Shown here piece after piece: positions 19,385 through 28,420 of a DNA stretch of 32,104 nucleotides. How positions within the stretch are numbered: position 1 is the stretch's first letter; the number at the start of each line of letters is the position of its first letter. Made by a program: the position numbers and the translations under genes. The DNA comes from Comamonadaceae bacterium. Its GTDB lineage: Bacteria > Pseudomonadota > Gammaproteobacteria > Burkholderiales > Burkholderiaceae_C. Where the stretch lies: NCBI GenBank assembly GCA_947456305.1, contig CANGPN010000024.1:1-32104 (forward strand), given 5' to 3'. The notes below the pieces were generated by a model. It saw nothing but the letters and a program-made list of their open reading frames with translations, was not told where the DNA came from and made no database searches.

Positions 19385-20251
19385 TCAATGCTTTTTGTAA
19401 GCCACCACTTTCTGGTGTTGCTCGCCCAAGCCTTCAATGCCCAATGACATGGTGTCCCCGGCTTTGAGGAACACAGGTGCTGACTTGCCGTTTTTCTTCA
19501 TTCCCATGCCGACGCCGGGAGGCGTGCCGGTGGTGATCACATCACCCGGCATCAAGGTCATGAATTCACTGACATAGCTGACCAGCTTGGCCACATTGAA
19601 CACCATGGTTTTGGTGTTGCCGGTTTGCATGCGCACGCCGTTGACATCCAGCCACATGCTTAGGCGCTGAGGCTTTGGCACTTCGTCGCGTGTGACCAAC
19701 CAAGGGCCGATAGGGCCGAAGGTGTCGCAACCCTTGCCCTTGTCCCAGGTCATGCCGCGTTCAAGCTGGTATTCGCGTTCGGACACATCGTTGATGGTGC
19801 AAAAACCGGCCACATAGTCGAGTGCGCGCGCTTGCGACACATAGCTGGCACGGGTGCCTATGACCACGCCAAGCTCCACTTCCCAATCGGATTTGACAGA
19901 GCCTTTGGGCAACATGATGTCGTCGTTCGGGCCTTGGATACAACTGGTGGCTTTCATGAACACCACCGGCTCTTTGGGCACCGGCAAATTAGATTCAGCG
20001 GCGTGGTCAGCGTAGTTCAAACCGATGGCAATGAATTTGCCCACATGGCTGATCGGGCAACCCATGCGTGGCTTGCCGCGCACCAGTGGCAGATTGGCGG
20101 TTTTGATGCGCGCGATTTTCGATAACTCTTTGTCGCTCAAATGATCGGGGGTGATGTCTTGGATGACTGCGGACAAATCGCGCAATTTGCCGTCGGCATC
20201 AATCAAACCGGGTTTCTCGCGGCCAACTGCGCCGTAACGTACAAGTTTCAT
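19385..20251 (-). CDS. Fumarylacetoacetate hydrolase family protein (diketo-deoxy sugar acid hydrolase type)
   Basis: The 288-residue product has the FAH C-terminal fold: GLNYADHAAE at 77-86, the metal ligands in DWEVELGVVIG (E124, E126) and D155 in NDVSERE, the segment GKGCDTFGPIGPW, and TGTPPGVGMGMK at 241-252. FAH enzymes hydrolyse C-C bonds of 2,4-diketo acids with a divalent metal. Its partner gene upstream on the same strand is an SDR, with 18 bases between. This pairing is known in Burkholderiales for 2-keto-3-deoxy-L-fuconate/rhamnonate breakdown (dehydrogenase then 2,4-diketo acid hydrolase), so that role is proposed. The start has a good AGGAG site 5 bases upstream. Confidence 0.87.
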   Translation of the reverse strand: MKLVRYGAVGREKPGLIDADGKLRDLSAVIQDITPDHLSDKELSKIARIKTANLPLVRGKPRMGCPISHVGKFIAIGLNYADHAAESNLPVPKEPVVFMKATSCIQGPNDDIMLPKGSVKSDWEVELGVVIGTRASYVSQARALDYVAGFCTINDVSEREYQLERGMTWDKGKGCDTFGPIGPWLVTRDEVPKPQRLSMWLDVNGVRMQTGNTKTMVFNVAKLVSYVSEFMTLMPGDVITTGTPPGVGMGMKKNGKSAPVFLKAGDTMSLGIEGLGEQHQKVVAYKKH

Positions 20252-20269
20252 AAGTGCTCCTGAAAAAAA

Positions 20270-21028
20270 TCAATAAGTGGATCGGCCGCCGGACAAGTCG
20301 AAGGTGGCTCCGGTGGAAAAAGAACAATCATCGGTGCACAACCAGGCCACCATGGCGGCGATTTCATCGGGTGTACCAAAACGTCCCATGGGGATTTTGC
20401 TCAGCATGAACTGTATATGCTCGGGCGTGAGTTGATCGAAGATCGGCGTTTTCACAGCCGCCGGGGTGACACAGTTGACGCATATGGCTGTGTCTGCCAA
20501 TTCCTTACCGATGGATTTGGTCAACGCAATCACCGCTGCTTTGCTGGCACTGTAAGCACTGGCATTCGGGTTGCCGTCTTTACCGGCAACTGAGGCGATG
20601 TTCACAATGCGGCCTTTATTGCGCGCCTTCATGTGCGGCACCAGTTCACGGCAGCAGTAATACAAGCCATTGACGTTGATGTCGAACACCTTGTGCCAGT
20701 CGTCCAGCGGGTAATCCCAGCTCTTCATGTTCGGGCCGCTGATACCGGCGCTGTTCACCAGTGCATCCACATCCGCAAAGGCAATCGTTTTTTTCACAGC
20801 ATCGACCACTTGCGCGTGTTGGGTCAGATTGACTTGCACGGATTCAATCGTGGCTTTGGGCCATTGGTGGCGCAGCTCTGACACCGCTTTGTCCATGCCC
20901 TTTTGATCGTAGTCCCAAATGGTAACTTGGGCGCCCGAATGCAACAAGCGGTGCACAATGGCTAATCCCAAACCGCTGGCACCACCAGTGACTACCGCAT
21001 GGCGGCCTTGCATGTCTAATTGGTTCAT
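20270..21028 (-). CDS. SDR dehydrogenase, probable 2-keto-3-deoxy-L-sugar acid 4-dehydrogenase
   Basis: The 252-residue product is a classical SDR: TGGASGLG at 14-21, D39 after the second strand (favouring NAD over NADP), NSAG at 92-95, catalytic S146, Y159 and K163 in SAYSASK, and a C-terminal TGATFDLSGGRSTY. FabG-like and other SDRs share these features, so the motifs give the class only. The substrate proposal comes from its operon with the FAH gene downstream, a pairing known in sugar acid catabolism. The preceding intergenic region holds a perfect 12-base palindrome 27 bases before the ATG. No aldonate dehydratase or sugar dehydrogenase is in this window. Confidence 0.85.
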   Translation of the reverse strand: MNQLDMQGRHAVVTGGASGLGLAIVHRLLHSGAQVTIWDYDQKGMDKAVSELRHQWPKATIESVQVNLTQHAQVVDAVKKTIAFADVDALVNSAGISGPNMKSWDYPLDDWHKVFDINVNGLYYCCRELVPHMKARNKGRIVNIASVAGKDGNPNASAYSASKAAVIALTKSIGKELADTAICVNCVTPAAVKTPIFDQLTPEHIQFMLSKIPMGRFGTPDEIAAMVAWLCTDDCSFSTGATFDLSGGRSTY

Positions 21029-21055
21029 GTGTCATGTCCTTGATATTGCGTGAAA

Positions 21056-21067
21056 GTGATGCATCAC
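21056..21067. promoter_or_regulatory. 12-bp perfect palindrome, candidate operator of SDR-FAH operon
   Basis: GTGATGCATCAC is a perfect 12-base palindrome in the 94-base gap upstream of the SDR start, placed where a promoter or its operator should lie. A further partial GTGATG copy sits next to it on the minus strand. No regulator gene is adjacent, so the cognate protein is unknown. Confidence 0.45.
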
Positions 21068-21122
21068 ATCACCGCCGGATGCGCTAGAGCGCAAGCTGTG
21101 ACTGTATAACAAGCCTGCGGGC

Positions 21123-21740
21123 TTACAGAAGAGTATTTAGACTGGCTTGCAAATGCTCAAGCGGCAAACGTTTATAGCCTGAGCGCGCAAAACGCTGAAG
21201 CCGCCCAAGTACAAAAGAGACAATCAACGAAGCCTTGACCTGCGCGTCTACCGTCGGCGTGTTTGAATCAGGACTCGCTTCGCGCAGCACCTGGCGCAAA
21301 CCGGCTTCTACTTTGTCAAAAAATAAATTCATGCGCTGCTGCAATCGGTCGTTTTCAAACACCAGCGCATCGCCGACCATGACCCGCACCATGCCCGGGT
21401 TGCGTTCTGCAAATTGCAATAACACGGTGACCATGCGCCGCAGTTTCTCAGATGTGTCATGCGGGCCTTCAGTGATTTGATTGAGCAAACTGAAGACGCT
21501 GGATTCAATGAAATCGATCAAACCTTCAAACATTTGCGCCTTGCTGGCGAAATGCCGGTACAAGGCGGCTTCGCTGACTTGCAAACGCGCGGCTAGCGCG
21601 GCCGTGGTGATGCGTTCGGTCCCGGGTTGTTCCAGCATACTGGCGAGCGCCTGCAATATTTGAATGCGCCGCTCACCCGGTTTGGGTCTTTTGCGGGCCG
21701 CCGGTTCAGGGGTTGCAGCCGGGTTTTGCTCATCAGCCAT
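21123..21740 (-). CDS. slmA: Nucleoid occlusion factor SlmA (TetR fold)
   Basis: The 205-residue product matches SlmA, a TetR-fold DNA-binding protein that blocks FtsZ ring assembly over the nucleoid. The N-terminal tail is basic and proline-rich, then RRIQILQALASMLEQP and the helix-turn-helix RITTAALAARLQVSEAALYRHFASK (43-67) follow closely, as does the C-terminal core with ERNPGMVRVMVGDALVFENDRLQQRMN and LRQVLREA, all recognisable from E. coli SlmA. General TetR repressors lack this C-terminal signature. It lies 20 bases after argB on the same strand, an arrangement seen in other betaproteobacteria. Confidence 0.93.
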   Translation of the reverse strand: MADEQNPAATPEPAARKRPKPGERRIQILQALASMLEQPGTERITTAALAARLQVSEAALYRHFASKAQMFEGLIDFIESSVFSLLNQITEGPHDTSEKLRRMVTVLLQFAERNPGMVRVMVGDALVFENDRLQQRMNLFFDKVEAGLRQVLREASPDSNTPTVDAQVKASLIVSFVLGRLQRFARSGYKRLPLEHLQASLNTLL

Positions 21741-21760
21741 AGGACAGTCTCCTCTGGAAT

Positions 21761-22657
21761 TCAGTGCGAACGGATCATGGTGCCAAAAGCTTGGTCGGTC
21801 AGAATTTCCAATAACAACACATGCGGCACACGTCCGTCGATGATGTGGACAGCGCTGACACCGCTTTTCGCAGCATCCAGTGCACCACTGATTTTGGGCA
21901 GCATACCGCCGCTGATGGTGCCGTCGGCAAACAAGGCGTCAATCTGCCTGGCGCTCAAGTTGGTCAACAACTGACCGGCTTTGTCCAGCACACCGGCGGT
22001 GTTGGTCAGCAACACCAGTTTTTCAGCTTTCAACACAGTGGCCAGTTTGGCGGCAACCACGTCGGCATTGATGTTGTAGCTCTCATTGTTTTCACCAAAA
22101 CCGATGGGGCTGATGACGGGAATGAATGCGTCGTCTTGCAGTGCTTTGACCACGCTGGGATCGATGCTGGTGATGTCACCCACCTGCCCGACGTCGTGTT
22201 CGACTGCGGGGTCTTGGTTATCCAGCATTTTCAATTTTTTCGCGCGAATCATGCCGCCGTCGCGTCCGGTAAGGCCCACCGCTTTGCCCCCGGCCTGGTT
22301 AATTAAACCGACAATGTCTTGTTGCACTTCACCGGCCAACACCCATTCAACTACCTCCATGGTTTCAGCGTCGGTGACCCGCATGCCTTGAATGAATTCG
22401 CCTTTTTTGCCAAGCCGATGCAAGGCATTTTCAATTTGCGGGCCGCCGCCGTGCACCACGATTGGGTTCATGCCGACAAGTTTGAGTAAAACCACGTCAG
22501 CAGCAAAATCAGCCTGCAACACCGGATCGGTCATGGCGTTACCGCCGTATTTGATGACCATGGTTTTGCCGTGGAATTTACGTATGTAGGGCAAGGCTCT
22601 GGCCAGTATCTGGGCCTGATCGCGGTGCGCCTGGGAAAGAGTTTCGTGAATGTTCAT
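21761..22657 (-). CDS. argB: Acetylglutamate kinase
   Basis: The 298-residue product matches N-acetyl-L-glutamate kinase, the second step of arginine synthesis (ATP-dependent phosphorylation). Conserved blocks are VIKYGGNAM (K36), VHGGGPQI at 68-75, [10 protein letters not shown], and the C-terminal [18 protein letters not shown]. An N-terminal helical extension of about 25 residues precedes the core; in this family such an extension marks the hexameric, arginine-inhibited enzymes, so feedback control by arginine is likely. It precedes slmA and is divergent from the hns-like gene across 205 bases. Confidence 0.97.
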   Translation of the reverse strand: MNIHETLSQAHRDQAQILARALPYIRKFHGKTMVIKYGGNAMTDPVLQADFAADVVLLKLVGMNPIVVHGGGPQIENALHRLGKKGEFIQGMRVTDAETMEVVEWVLAGEVQQDIVGLINQAGGKAVGLTGRDGGMIRAKKLKMLDNQDPAVEHDVGQVGDITSIDPSVVKALQDDAFIPVISPIGFGENNESYNINADVVAAKLATVLKAEKLVLLTNTAGVLDKAGQLLTNLSARQIDALFADGTISGGMLPKISGALDAAKSGVSAVHIIDGRVPHVLLLEILTDQAFGTMIRSH

Positions 22658-22725
22658 GGCTATAGCTGTAGGTTTTCACCGCATTGTGCCCCAAGCCCGG
22701 CTGACTGCACATCGCATTCATGTTT

Positions 22726-22856
22726 GATTCGAATTAATAAAATCAATTTTAAATTTAATATTTTTAATAATTAGAGTTTTAAATGATTTGAATTAAAATA
22801 TTACAAATAAATGAATATCGTTGATAATATGTCTTGTTAATATTTTTAATCAGGAG
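22726..22856 (+). promoter_or_regulatory. AT-rich promoter region and RBS of the hns-like gene
   Basis: From about 22726 to 22851 the DNA is almost pure A/T, in sharp contrast with argB. A plausible promoter is ATTACA (22800-22805), 17 bases, GATAAT (22823-22828). A good Shine-Dalgarno AGGAG (22852-22856) lies 6 bases before the ATG at 22863. Such curved AT-rich DNA is the preferred H-NS target, so autorepression is likely (inference). Confidence 0.6.
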
Positions 22857-22862
22857 ATTAAT

Positions 22863-23243
22863 ATGGTTCGAGTCAGTGCATCTACCCAGTTGGAAAAAAT
22901 CCGCGCAGCCAGAATAAAACTGGAAAAAGAAGAACAGCGTTTAATGTCGCGAAACCACGATAAGGCGCTGACCCAAATTGTGCAATTGGCCCGCTCCGCC
23001 GGCTTGACTGCCGAGCAAATCGCTGCCGCCCTGGGTGGTAAAAGCAAGAGCAAGGCGGCTAAGTCTTCCGTTGCTAAAGCACCTAAAGCCAAACGAGCCA
23101 CTGCAGGACGCAAAGTAGCGCCTAAGTATCGCAATCCTGCCAATCCGGCACAAACCTGGACCGGTCGCGGCCGTACTCCTGTCTGGGTTCAGGCATTACA
23201 AGCCGCGGATCAACTCGCCACGGCTGAAATCAAGGCAGAATAA
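22863..23243 (+). CDS. H-NS family nucleoid-associated protein
   Basis: The 126-residue protein has an N-terminal helical oligomerisation region (1-55), a linker rich in Lys and Ala (60-87) and the C-terminal H-NS DNA-binding domain YRNPANPAQTWTGRGRTPVWV (89-109). The TGRGRTP loop is the AT-hook-like element that inserts in the minor groove of AT-rich DNA. Such proteins silence foreign and AT-rich genes. The start is fixed by the AGGAG site; an in-frame ATG at 22821 lies upstream of that site in AT-rich DNA and is rejected. The gene sits beside the rhamnose/polysaccharide block and its end overlaps rmlC by 14 bases on the opposite strand. Confidence 0.93.
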   Translation: MVRVSASTQLEKIRAARIKLEKEEQRLMSRNHDKALTQIVQLARSAGLTAEQIAAALGGKSKSKAAKSSVAKAPKAKRATAGRKVAPKYRNPANPAQTWTGRGRTPVWVQALQAADQLATAEIKAE

Positions 23244-23778
23244 ATGCTCTGGCCGCTGCGTCCTTGGCGGACAGCAGCGGCTCGCCTTGTATATCTTTTA
23301 AAGGCCAGTCAATATTCAAGTCCCGGTCATTCCAAATAATAGCGTCCTCATCGCCGGCAACCCAATAATCGGTGGTTTTATAAATCACTTCAGCGCTTTC
23401 ACTCATCACCACAAACCCGTGGGCATAGCCGCCGGGTATCCATAATTGCTGGTGATTTTCACTGTCCAATATATGCCCGGTCCATTTTCCATATTGCGCA
23501 GAACCGGGTCTGATATCTACGGCCACATCAAATATCCGGCCGTGTGGCACCCGCACCAGCTTGCCCTGGGGGTGTTGTCTTTGGAAATGCAGGCCACGCA
23601 ACACGCCATGGGCGGATTTGCTGTGGTTATCCTGTACGAATAACACATCTAAACCCGTGGCCAAATTAAATTCGCGCTGGTTAAAACTTTCAAAAAAGAA
23701 CCCGCGCGAATCGGTAAATACCTTGGGCTGCAATAACAAAACGCTGTCCAATGCAGTTTTTTCAACAGAATAAGGCAT
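23230..23778 (-). CDS. rmlC: dTDP-4-dehydrorhamnose 3,5-epimerase
   Basis: The 182-residue cupin-fold product is RmlC/RfbC, which epimerises dTDP-4-keto-6-deoxyglucose at C3 and C5. Conserved features are DSRGFFFESFNQREF at 23-37, the active-site HGVLRGLHFQ (H64 as base), KLVRVPHGRIFDVAVDIR, and LWIPGGYAHGF at 112-122 with the conserved tyrosine Y133 downstream. It is the last gene of the rml operon, starting 7 bases after rmlA, and converges with the hns-like gene. Confidence 0.95.
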   Translation of the reverse strand: MPYSVEKTALDSVLLLQPKVFTDSRGFFFESFNQREFNLATGLDVLFVQDNHSKSAHGVLRGLHFQRQHPQGKLVRVPHGRIFDVAVDIRPGSAQYGKWTGHILDSENHQQLWIPGGYAHGFVVMSESAEVIYKTTDYWVAGDEDAIIWNDRDLNIDWPLKDIQGEPLLSAKDAAARAFILP

Positions 23779-23785
23779 ATTTTTA

Positions 23786-24664
23786 TTAATCCAGTAAATT
23801 CAAAAGATATTGCCCGTAAGCCGTGCTTTTATAAGGCTGGGCCAGTTTTTCTAATTGTTCAGCGCTGATCCAGCCTTGGGCAAATGCAATTTCCTCCGGG
23901 CAAGCCACCATCAAGCCTTGGCGTTTTTGAATGGTCGCAATGAAAGTGGCCGATTCCATCAAACCGTCATGGGTACCAGCGTCCAACCAGGCATAGCCCC
24001 GGCCCATGGTTTCCACATTCAATTGCTGTTGCTCCAGATAACGGCGATTCACATCCGTAATTTCAAGTTCGCCGCGCGCTGAGGGTTTGATATCTGCGGC
24101 AATATCACAGACTTGCCGGTCATAAAAATACAAACCGGTAACCGCGAAATTGGATTTAGGCTGCTTGGGTTTTTCTTCAATATGCACAGCGCGATGGTTT
24201 TCATCAAAACTAACCACACCGTAGCGCTCGGGGTCTGACACGTGGTAAGCAAACACGGTGGCGCCTTCATCACGCTGGTTGGCACTTTGTAATTGCTTGA
24301 CAAGATCGTGACCGTAAAAAATATTGTCGCCCAGCACCAAAGCGCTGTGATGGTCGGCCACAAAATCCCGCCCGATCAGAAACGCCTGCGCCAGTCCTTC
24401 CGGTTTGGGCTGAATAGCGTATTGGATATTCATGCCCCATTGCGCACCGTCGCCCAGCAAATCGGCGTAACGCGGCGTGTCGTGAGGTGTTGAAATGATC
24501 AGTACATCGCGCATACCGCTGAGCATCAAGGTGCTGAGCGGGTAATACACCAGGGGTTTGTCATAGACCGGCATCAGCTGTTTGCTGACGGCCAAAGTCA
24601 AGGGATATAAGCGGGTGCCGGAACCGCCGGCCAGCAAAATGCCTTTTCTGGAAGTGATCGCCAT
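23786..24664 (-). CDS. rmlA: Glucose-1-phosphate thymidylyltransferase
   Basis: The 292-residue product is RmlA/RfbA, which joins glucose-1-phosphate and dTTP to make dTDP-glucose, the first step toward dTDP-L-rhamnose. It carries [11 protein letters not shown] (11-21), [22 protein letters not shown], the LGDNIFYG segment and [10 protein letters not shown]. The enzyme is usually inhibited by dTDP-rhamnose. The reading frame continues upstream to 24715, but [14 protein letters not shown] at 24664 is the normal family start and has an AGGA site upstream. About 40 bases separate it from rmlD. Confidence 0.95.
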   Translation of the reverse strand: MAITSRKGILLAGGSGTRLYPLTLAVSKQLMPVYDKPLVYYPLSTLMLSGMRDVLIISTPHDTPRYADLLGDGAQWGMNIQYAIQPKPEGLAQAFLIGRDFVADHHSALVLGDNIFYGHDLVKQLQSANQRDEGATVFAYHVSDPERYGVVSFDENHRAVHIEEKPKQPKSNFAVTGLYFYDRQVCDIAADIKPSARGELEITDVNRRYLEQQQLNVETMGRGYAWLDAGTHDGLMESATFIATIQKRQGLMVACPEEIAFAQGWISAEQLEKLAQPYKSTAYGQYLLNLLD

Positions 24665-24704
24665 GGTGTGTCCTGCCTCTTGTAAATTCTTAACTGTGAT
24701 GGCC

Positions 24705-25610
24705 TCAATCAGCATTAGCAGAAGGTCGCAAATGACTAAGCACCCTGTCTACCCCGGCTTGCCATGAAGGCCATTCCGATCCCAGATGATGTGCCAGCAC
24801 TTTGCTGTCCAGCAACCCGTATGCCGGGCGGGCGGCGGGCAAAGGATATTCGGCGGTGCTAATGGGTTGTACGTCTTGAGAAGCCACTTTCAAGGCCCAG
24901 CCGAGCTGTGCTGCTTGCGCCAGCACATGCTGGGCATACGCGTGCCAGTTGGTTTGACCGGACGGCGTGGCGTGGAACAAACCTTGCAAACCCTGTTGTT
25001 CAGCTTGTCGCATGGCCTGCAAGCTGATATCAGCCAGCCAGTCGGCAGCAGTGGGTACGCCGGCCTGGTCAACCACGACACGCAAACTGTCACGTTCGGT
25101 CGCCAGGCGCAGCATGGTCTTCAAAAAATTCTGTCCGTGGGCACCGACCACCCAGGAGGTACGCAGCACTAGATGGCGCGCACCGCTGGCATGTATGCCT
25201 AACTCGCCATCACGCTTGCTGCGACCGTAGACCGACAAAGGATCGGTAGCGTCGGTTTCCAGATAAGGACGGTTTGCGCGGCCGTTGAATACATAGTCGG
25301 TGGAATAGTGCAACAACGCTGCGCCCAGTCGTTTGGCTTCTTCGCCCAGCAGCGCAGGCAAGTCTGCATTCAGGGTTTGCGCCTGCTGCACTTGTTGTTC
25401 TGCTTGATCCACCGCTGTGTATGCAGCGGCATTGATGATCCAGCGCGGTTGAAGTTGTCTGACCTGTTCGCGCACGGCGGCTAAATCGCTGACATCCAAT
25501 TGCTGGCGACCCAAGGCGGTGACCGTGTAACCGGCAGTTTGTAAACGCAGATTCAACTCGTGGCCGAGTTGACCGGCAGCGCCGAACAGCAGTACCTGTT
25601 CAGCCGCCAT
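24705..25610 (-). CDS. rmlD: dTDP-4-dehydrorhamnose reductase
   Basis: The 301-residue product is RmlD/RfbD, the NAD(P)H-dependent last step giving dTDP-L-rhamnose. The Rossmann motif GAAGQLG is at 10-16, [13 protein letters not shown] at 59-71, the catalytic STDYVFNG at 103-110 and YGRSK at 128-132, with [19 protein letters not shown] following. Its start overlaps the end of rmlB by 11 bases, so the two are translationally linked. Confidence 0.95.
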   Translation of the reverse strand: MAAEQVLLFGAAGQLGHELNLRLQTAGYTVTALGRQQLDVSDLAAVREQVRQLQPRWIINAAAYTAVDQAEQQVQQAQTLNADLPALLGEEAKRLGAALLHYSTDYVFNGRANRPYLETDATDPLSVYGRSKRDGELGIHASGARHLVLRTSWVVGAHGQNFLKTMLRLATERDSLRVVVDQAGVPTAADWLADISLQAMRQAEQQGLQGLFHATPSGQTNWHAYAQHVLAQAAQLGWALKVASQDVQPISTAEYPLPAARPAYGLLDSKVLAHHLGSEWPSWQAGVDRVLSHLRPSANAD

Positions 25611-26661
25611 AGTGCAGATCGACCCATTGGCGGTAATTGCCGCTGGTCACATTCGCCACCCAGTCCTGATGGTCTAAGTACCACTGCACCGTTTGACGCA
25701 AACCCGTTTCAAAGGTTTCCTGCGGGCGCCAGTTGAGTTCTTCGTGGATCTTGGTGGCGTCAATCGCATAACGCCGGTCGTGACCGGCGCGGTCTTTCAC
25801 GTAAGTGATTTGCTCTGCGTAGCTTTTGCCGTCAGCGCGTGGCTTTAACTCATCAAGCAATGCGCACAAGGTGTTCACTACTTCGATATTCGGCTTTTCG
25901 TTCCAGCCGCCGATGTTGTAAGTCTGGCCGGGTCGTCCCGCCTCCAACACGCGTGCGATGGCACGGCAATGGTCTTGCACAAACAACCAATCGCGGATTT
26001 GCATGCCGTCGCCGTAAATAGGCAAAGGCTTACCCGCCAAAGCGTTGTGCAGCACCAGCGGAATGAGTTTTTCCGGGAAATGGTAGGGGCCGTAGTTGTT
26101 ACTGCAATTGGTAGTCAGCACCGGCAAACCATAGGTGTGATGCCAGGCGCGCACCAAATGGTCAGAGGCTGCTTTGCTGGCGGCATACGGGCTGTTGGGT
26201 TCATACAGGTTGGTTTCTGTGAACGCAGGTGCATCCGGTGCCAGACTGCCATAGACCTCGTCGGTACTGACGTGCAAAAACCGGAAGCTTTGTTGATTCG
26301 TTGCATCCAAGCCGCTCCAATAAGCACGCACCGATTCGAGCAACTGACAGGTGCCGACCACATTGGTTTGTATGAAATCCAGCGGCCCGTGTATGGACCG
26401 GTCCACGTGCGATTCAGCGGCGAAATGCAAGACAGCGCGGGGTTGGTGTTTTTGCAGCAGGCCGGCAACCAGTTCGCGGTCGCCGATATCGCCTTGCACA
26501 AACACATGGCGCGAGTCTTGCGCCAAAGATTGCAAATTACCCAGATTGCCTGCGTAGGTGAGTTTGTCCAGATTGACCAGCAACTCGTCGCTACCGGCCA
26601 GCCAAGTGTGGACGAAATTGCTGCCGATGAAACCGGCGCCGCCGGTCACCATGATGCTCAT
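25600..26661 (-). CDS. rmlB: dTDP-glucose 4,6-dehydratase
   Basis: The 353-residue product is RmlB/RfbB, which converts dTDP-glucose to dTDP-4-keto-6-deoxyglucose with bound NAD. Motifs are [11 protein letters not shown] at 6-16, [12 protein letters not shown] at 79-90, the catalytic STDEVYG (132-138, with D134 and E135) and YAASK (Y159, K163), plus the substrate-binding block [11 protein letters not shown]. The ATG overlaps the stop of the NYN-domain gene by 4 bases, so that gene is the apparent upstream member of the operon. Confidence 0.96.
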   Translation of the reverse strand: MSIMVTGGAGFIGSNFVHTWLAGSDELLVNLDKLTYAGNLGNLQSLAQDSRHVFVQGDIGDRELVAGLLQKHQPRAVLHFAAESHVDRSIHGPLDFIQTNVVGTCQLLESVRAYWSGLDATNQQSFRFLHVSTDEVYGSLAPDAPAFTETNLYEPNSPYAASKAASDHLVRAWHHTYGLPVLTTNCSNNYGPYHFPEKLIPLVLHNALAGKPLPIYGDGMQIRDWLFVQDHCRAIARVLEAGRPGQTYNIGGWNEKPNIEVVNTLCALLDELKPRADGKSYAEQITYVKDRAGHDRRYAIDATKIHEELNWRPQETFETGLRQTVQWYLDHQDWVANVTSGNYRQWVDLHYGG

Positions 26662-27521
26662 ACGGGCAGGCTTTCCTCAGTAATGCCCAGCACTTTGGCG
26701 CGAACCATTTCACGCAGTATTTTTTTCTCGGGAAAGCTCAAGGGACGATCCAAGGCACGGCGAACGCGCAGCAACATGTGGCGGTCGACTTCCTGCGGAA
26801 TACCGTGGCTGCCGCGCAATTCATCGCGCAAATCCTCGCGCAGGTCTTCAGGCTCATCATCCCACCACAAACTGACCACTTCCTGCAATTTGACACGCAC
26901 CACCTCGGGATCTTGCGGGGCAGCGGGGGCAGCGGGCGCACGAGGAACGGCGGTGAGTTCGCGGGCGGCATGCGGAAGCAACAGCACGCGGCGATCGGCC
27001 TGACCGAGCAAGCGGCACCAGGCCGGGTCTTCATTGACCAACTGATCCATATGTCGGGCAGATTCATCAGCCAGTAAATACACATTCAAACCACGTAACT
27101 GTGCTTCATCGATGACAGGCGTCAGGCGGTCGTCGTCGCTGGCAATCAGCAAGTGCTCGCAGGCGTGGTGCTCGGCCAGACGTGCGATATCTGCTGACAT
27201 GGCCTGAAAAACCACATCGCCGGGTTCGCCTGCGGCACTGTCGAGTTGGCGAACGATTTGATCTTGAGGAAACTGGGTATCCGGGTTGTCGGTGTACCAA
27301 TAAACACGTTGCACATCCAGCGCCAGACCGGCACTTTTCAGCGCTTGGATCAGAGTGGGTATCAGGGCCAGTCGGTTGTAGCTTTCAGGCTCGGCAGCGG
27401 CGTCGGTAGACTGACGCAACAGCCAAGCCATGTAATTGCTGTCGATCAAGGCCATGCAACGGCCGGTGCGCATGGCGGCCATTTCTTTGCGTGGGTGTAT
27501 GGTGCGGGGCTCGTTCTTCAT
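26658..27521 (-). CDS. NYN domain protein, predicted PIN-like RNase
   Basis: The 287-residue product contains an NYN (LabA/DUF88-like) domain: ALIDSNY with D27 on the first strand, [10 protein letters not shown] with D111, and [18 protein letters not shown] with acidic residues D129-D131, followed by GLNVYLL. These acidic positions are the metal-binding set of PIN-like nucleases, so RNase activity is predicted but unproven. A proline/alanine linker (about 192-204) leads to a charged helical C-terminal domain (about 205-287) I cannot assign with confidence; it could be a winged-helix RNA-binding module. It overlaps rmlB by 4 bases and is preceded by a 110-base gap, so it probably heads the rml operon. 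Its role in polysaccharide synthesis is unknown. Confidence 0.8.
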   Translation of the reverse strand: MKNEPRTIHPRKEMAAMRTGRCMALIDSNYMAWLLRQSTDAAAEPESYNRLALIPTLIQALKSAGLALDVQRVYWYTDNPDTQFPQDQIVRQLDSAAGEPGDVVFQAMSADIARLAEHHACEHLLIASDDDRLTPVIDEAQLRGLNVYLLADESARHMDQLVNEDPAWCRLLGQADRRVLLLPHAARELTAVPRAPAAPAAPQDPEVVRVKLQEVVSLWWDDEPEDLREDLRDELRGSHGIPQEVDRHMLLRVRRALDRPLSFPEKKILREMVRAKVLGITEESLPV

Positions 27522-27587
27522 CTGTAGGTTTACCTGTTGCTTTGATAGCTATGTGAATTGACAGCGGGTGGGATGTCGTTGGAGAGA

Positions 27588-27622
27588 TTGCAGGCACCCT
27601 GAACTAATGACTAAGCCTGCAA
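27588..27622. repeat. Inverted repeat in the uppS-NYN intergenic gap
   Basis: TTGCAGGC (27588-27595) and GCCTGCAA (27615-27622) form a perfect 8-bp inverted repeat with a 19-base spacer inside the 110-base gap between the uppS stop and the NYN gene start. No T tract follows on the minus strand, so it is not a standard terminator. It may be an attenuator-like hairpin or operator. The rest of the gap shows nothing else clear. Confidence 0.4.
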
Positions 27623-27631
27623 ACCCTGATA

Positions 27632-28420
27632 TTAGCTGATCTTTAAACCTGCTCCCAAATCTGGCAGCACGGAAGCCGACTGTTCCGGCGCCAGCGCCGG
27701 GTTATCGCTGACCTGCTCATCTGTGCGGCCAAAGCGCCGCACTCTTTGTGAATACCATTGCAATGCCTTTTTCAAAGCCGCCGCGTCGAAGTCCGGCCAA
27801 TGCAAATCGGTGAAATACAACTCTGTGTAAACCGTTTGCCACAACAGGAAATTGCTGATGCGCGACTCGCCACCGGTACGTATTAATAACTCAGGGTCAG
27901 GCAAATCTGCGGTGCTCAGGTGCGCCGCCAAGGCATCGGCATCCATGTCTTGCAAAGTTTTGTTCGGGTTGGCCAGTTGCCAGGCTCGCATGGCGTTAAG
28001 CACATCCCATTGACCGCCGTAATTGGCCGCAATCGTCAAGTTCAAGCGGGTGTTGTGCGCCGTGTCCTGCTCGGCCTGGTCTATGCGCGATTGCAACAAG
28101 GGCGCAAAGGCACTGCGGTCACCGATGACACGCAGCCTGATGCCTGCGGCTTTCATCTCTGCCACTTCGCTCTCGAGATACTGCAAAAACAATCCCATCA
28201 AAGCCGACACCTCGTCGGCGGGACGGCGCCAGTTCTCAGAACTAAAAGCAAACAAAGTCAAATAAGAGATGCCTAACTCATTGCAGGCTTTGACGATATG
28301 GCGCACATTGGCTGCGCCTTTGACATGTCCGACGGTACGCGGCATCAGGCGATTTTTGGCCCAGCGGCCGTTGCCGTCCATGATGACGGCGATATGTTGG
28401 GGATATGAGTTCATGCTCAA
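27632..28420 (-). CDS. uppS: Isoprenyl transferase, undecaprenyl diphosphate synthase type
   Basis: The 262-residue product is a cis-prenyltransferase. [14 protein letters not shown] at 9-22 contains the diphosphate-binding D15, [11 protein letters not shown] follows, and [23 protein letters not shown] is the C-terminal signature. The enzyme makes undecaprenyl diphosphate, the lipid carrier for peptidoglycan and O-antigen units. In proteobacteria uppS is usually in an frr-uppS-cdsA-dxr cluster; here it lies between rfaH and the rml genes, which suggests a polysaccharide-dedicated copy or a relocated gene. It has a hydrophilic C-terminal tail of about 30 residues. The start overlaps rfaH by 4 bases. 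Confidence 0.93.
   Translation of the reverse strand: MSMNSYPQHIAVIMDGNGRWAKNRLMPRTVGHVKGAANVRHIVKACNELGISYLTLFAFSSENWRRPADEVSALMGLFLQYLESEVAEMKAAGIRLRVIGDRSAFAPLLQSRIDQAEQDTAHNTRLNLTIAANYGGQWDVLNAMRAWQLANPNKTLQDMDADALAAHLSTADLPDPELLIRTGGESRISNFLLWQTVYTELYFTDLHWPDFDAAALKKALQWYSQRVRRFGRTDEQVSDNPALAPEQSASVLPDLGAGLKIS

Noticed and set aside
21081..21124. Short hairpins GCGC-TAGA-GCGC and AAGCC-TGCG-GGCTT after slmA
   Set aside because: Stems of only 4-5 bases without a T tract are too weak to call as terminators.
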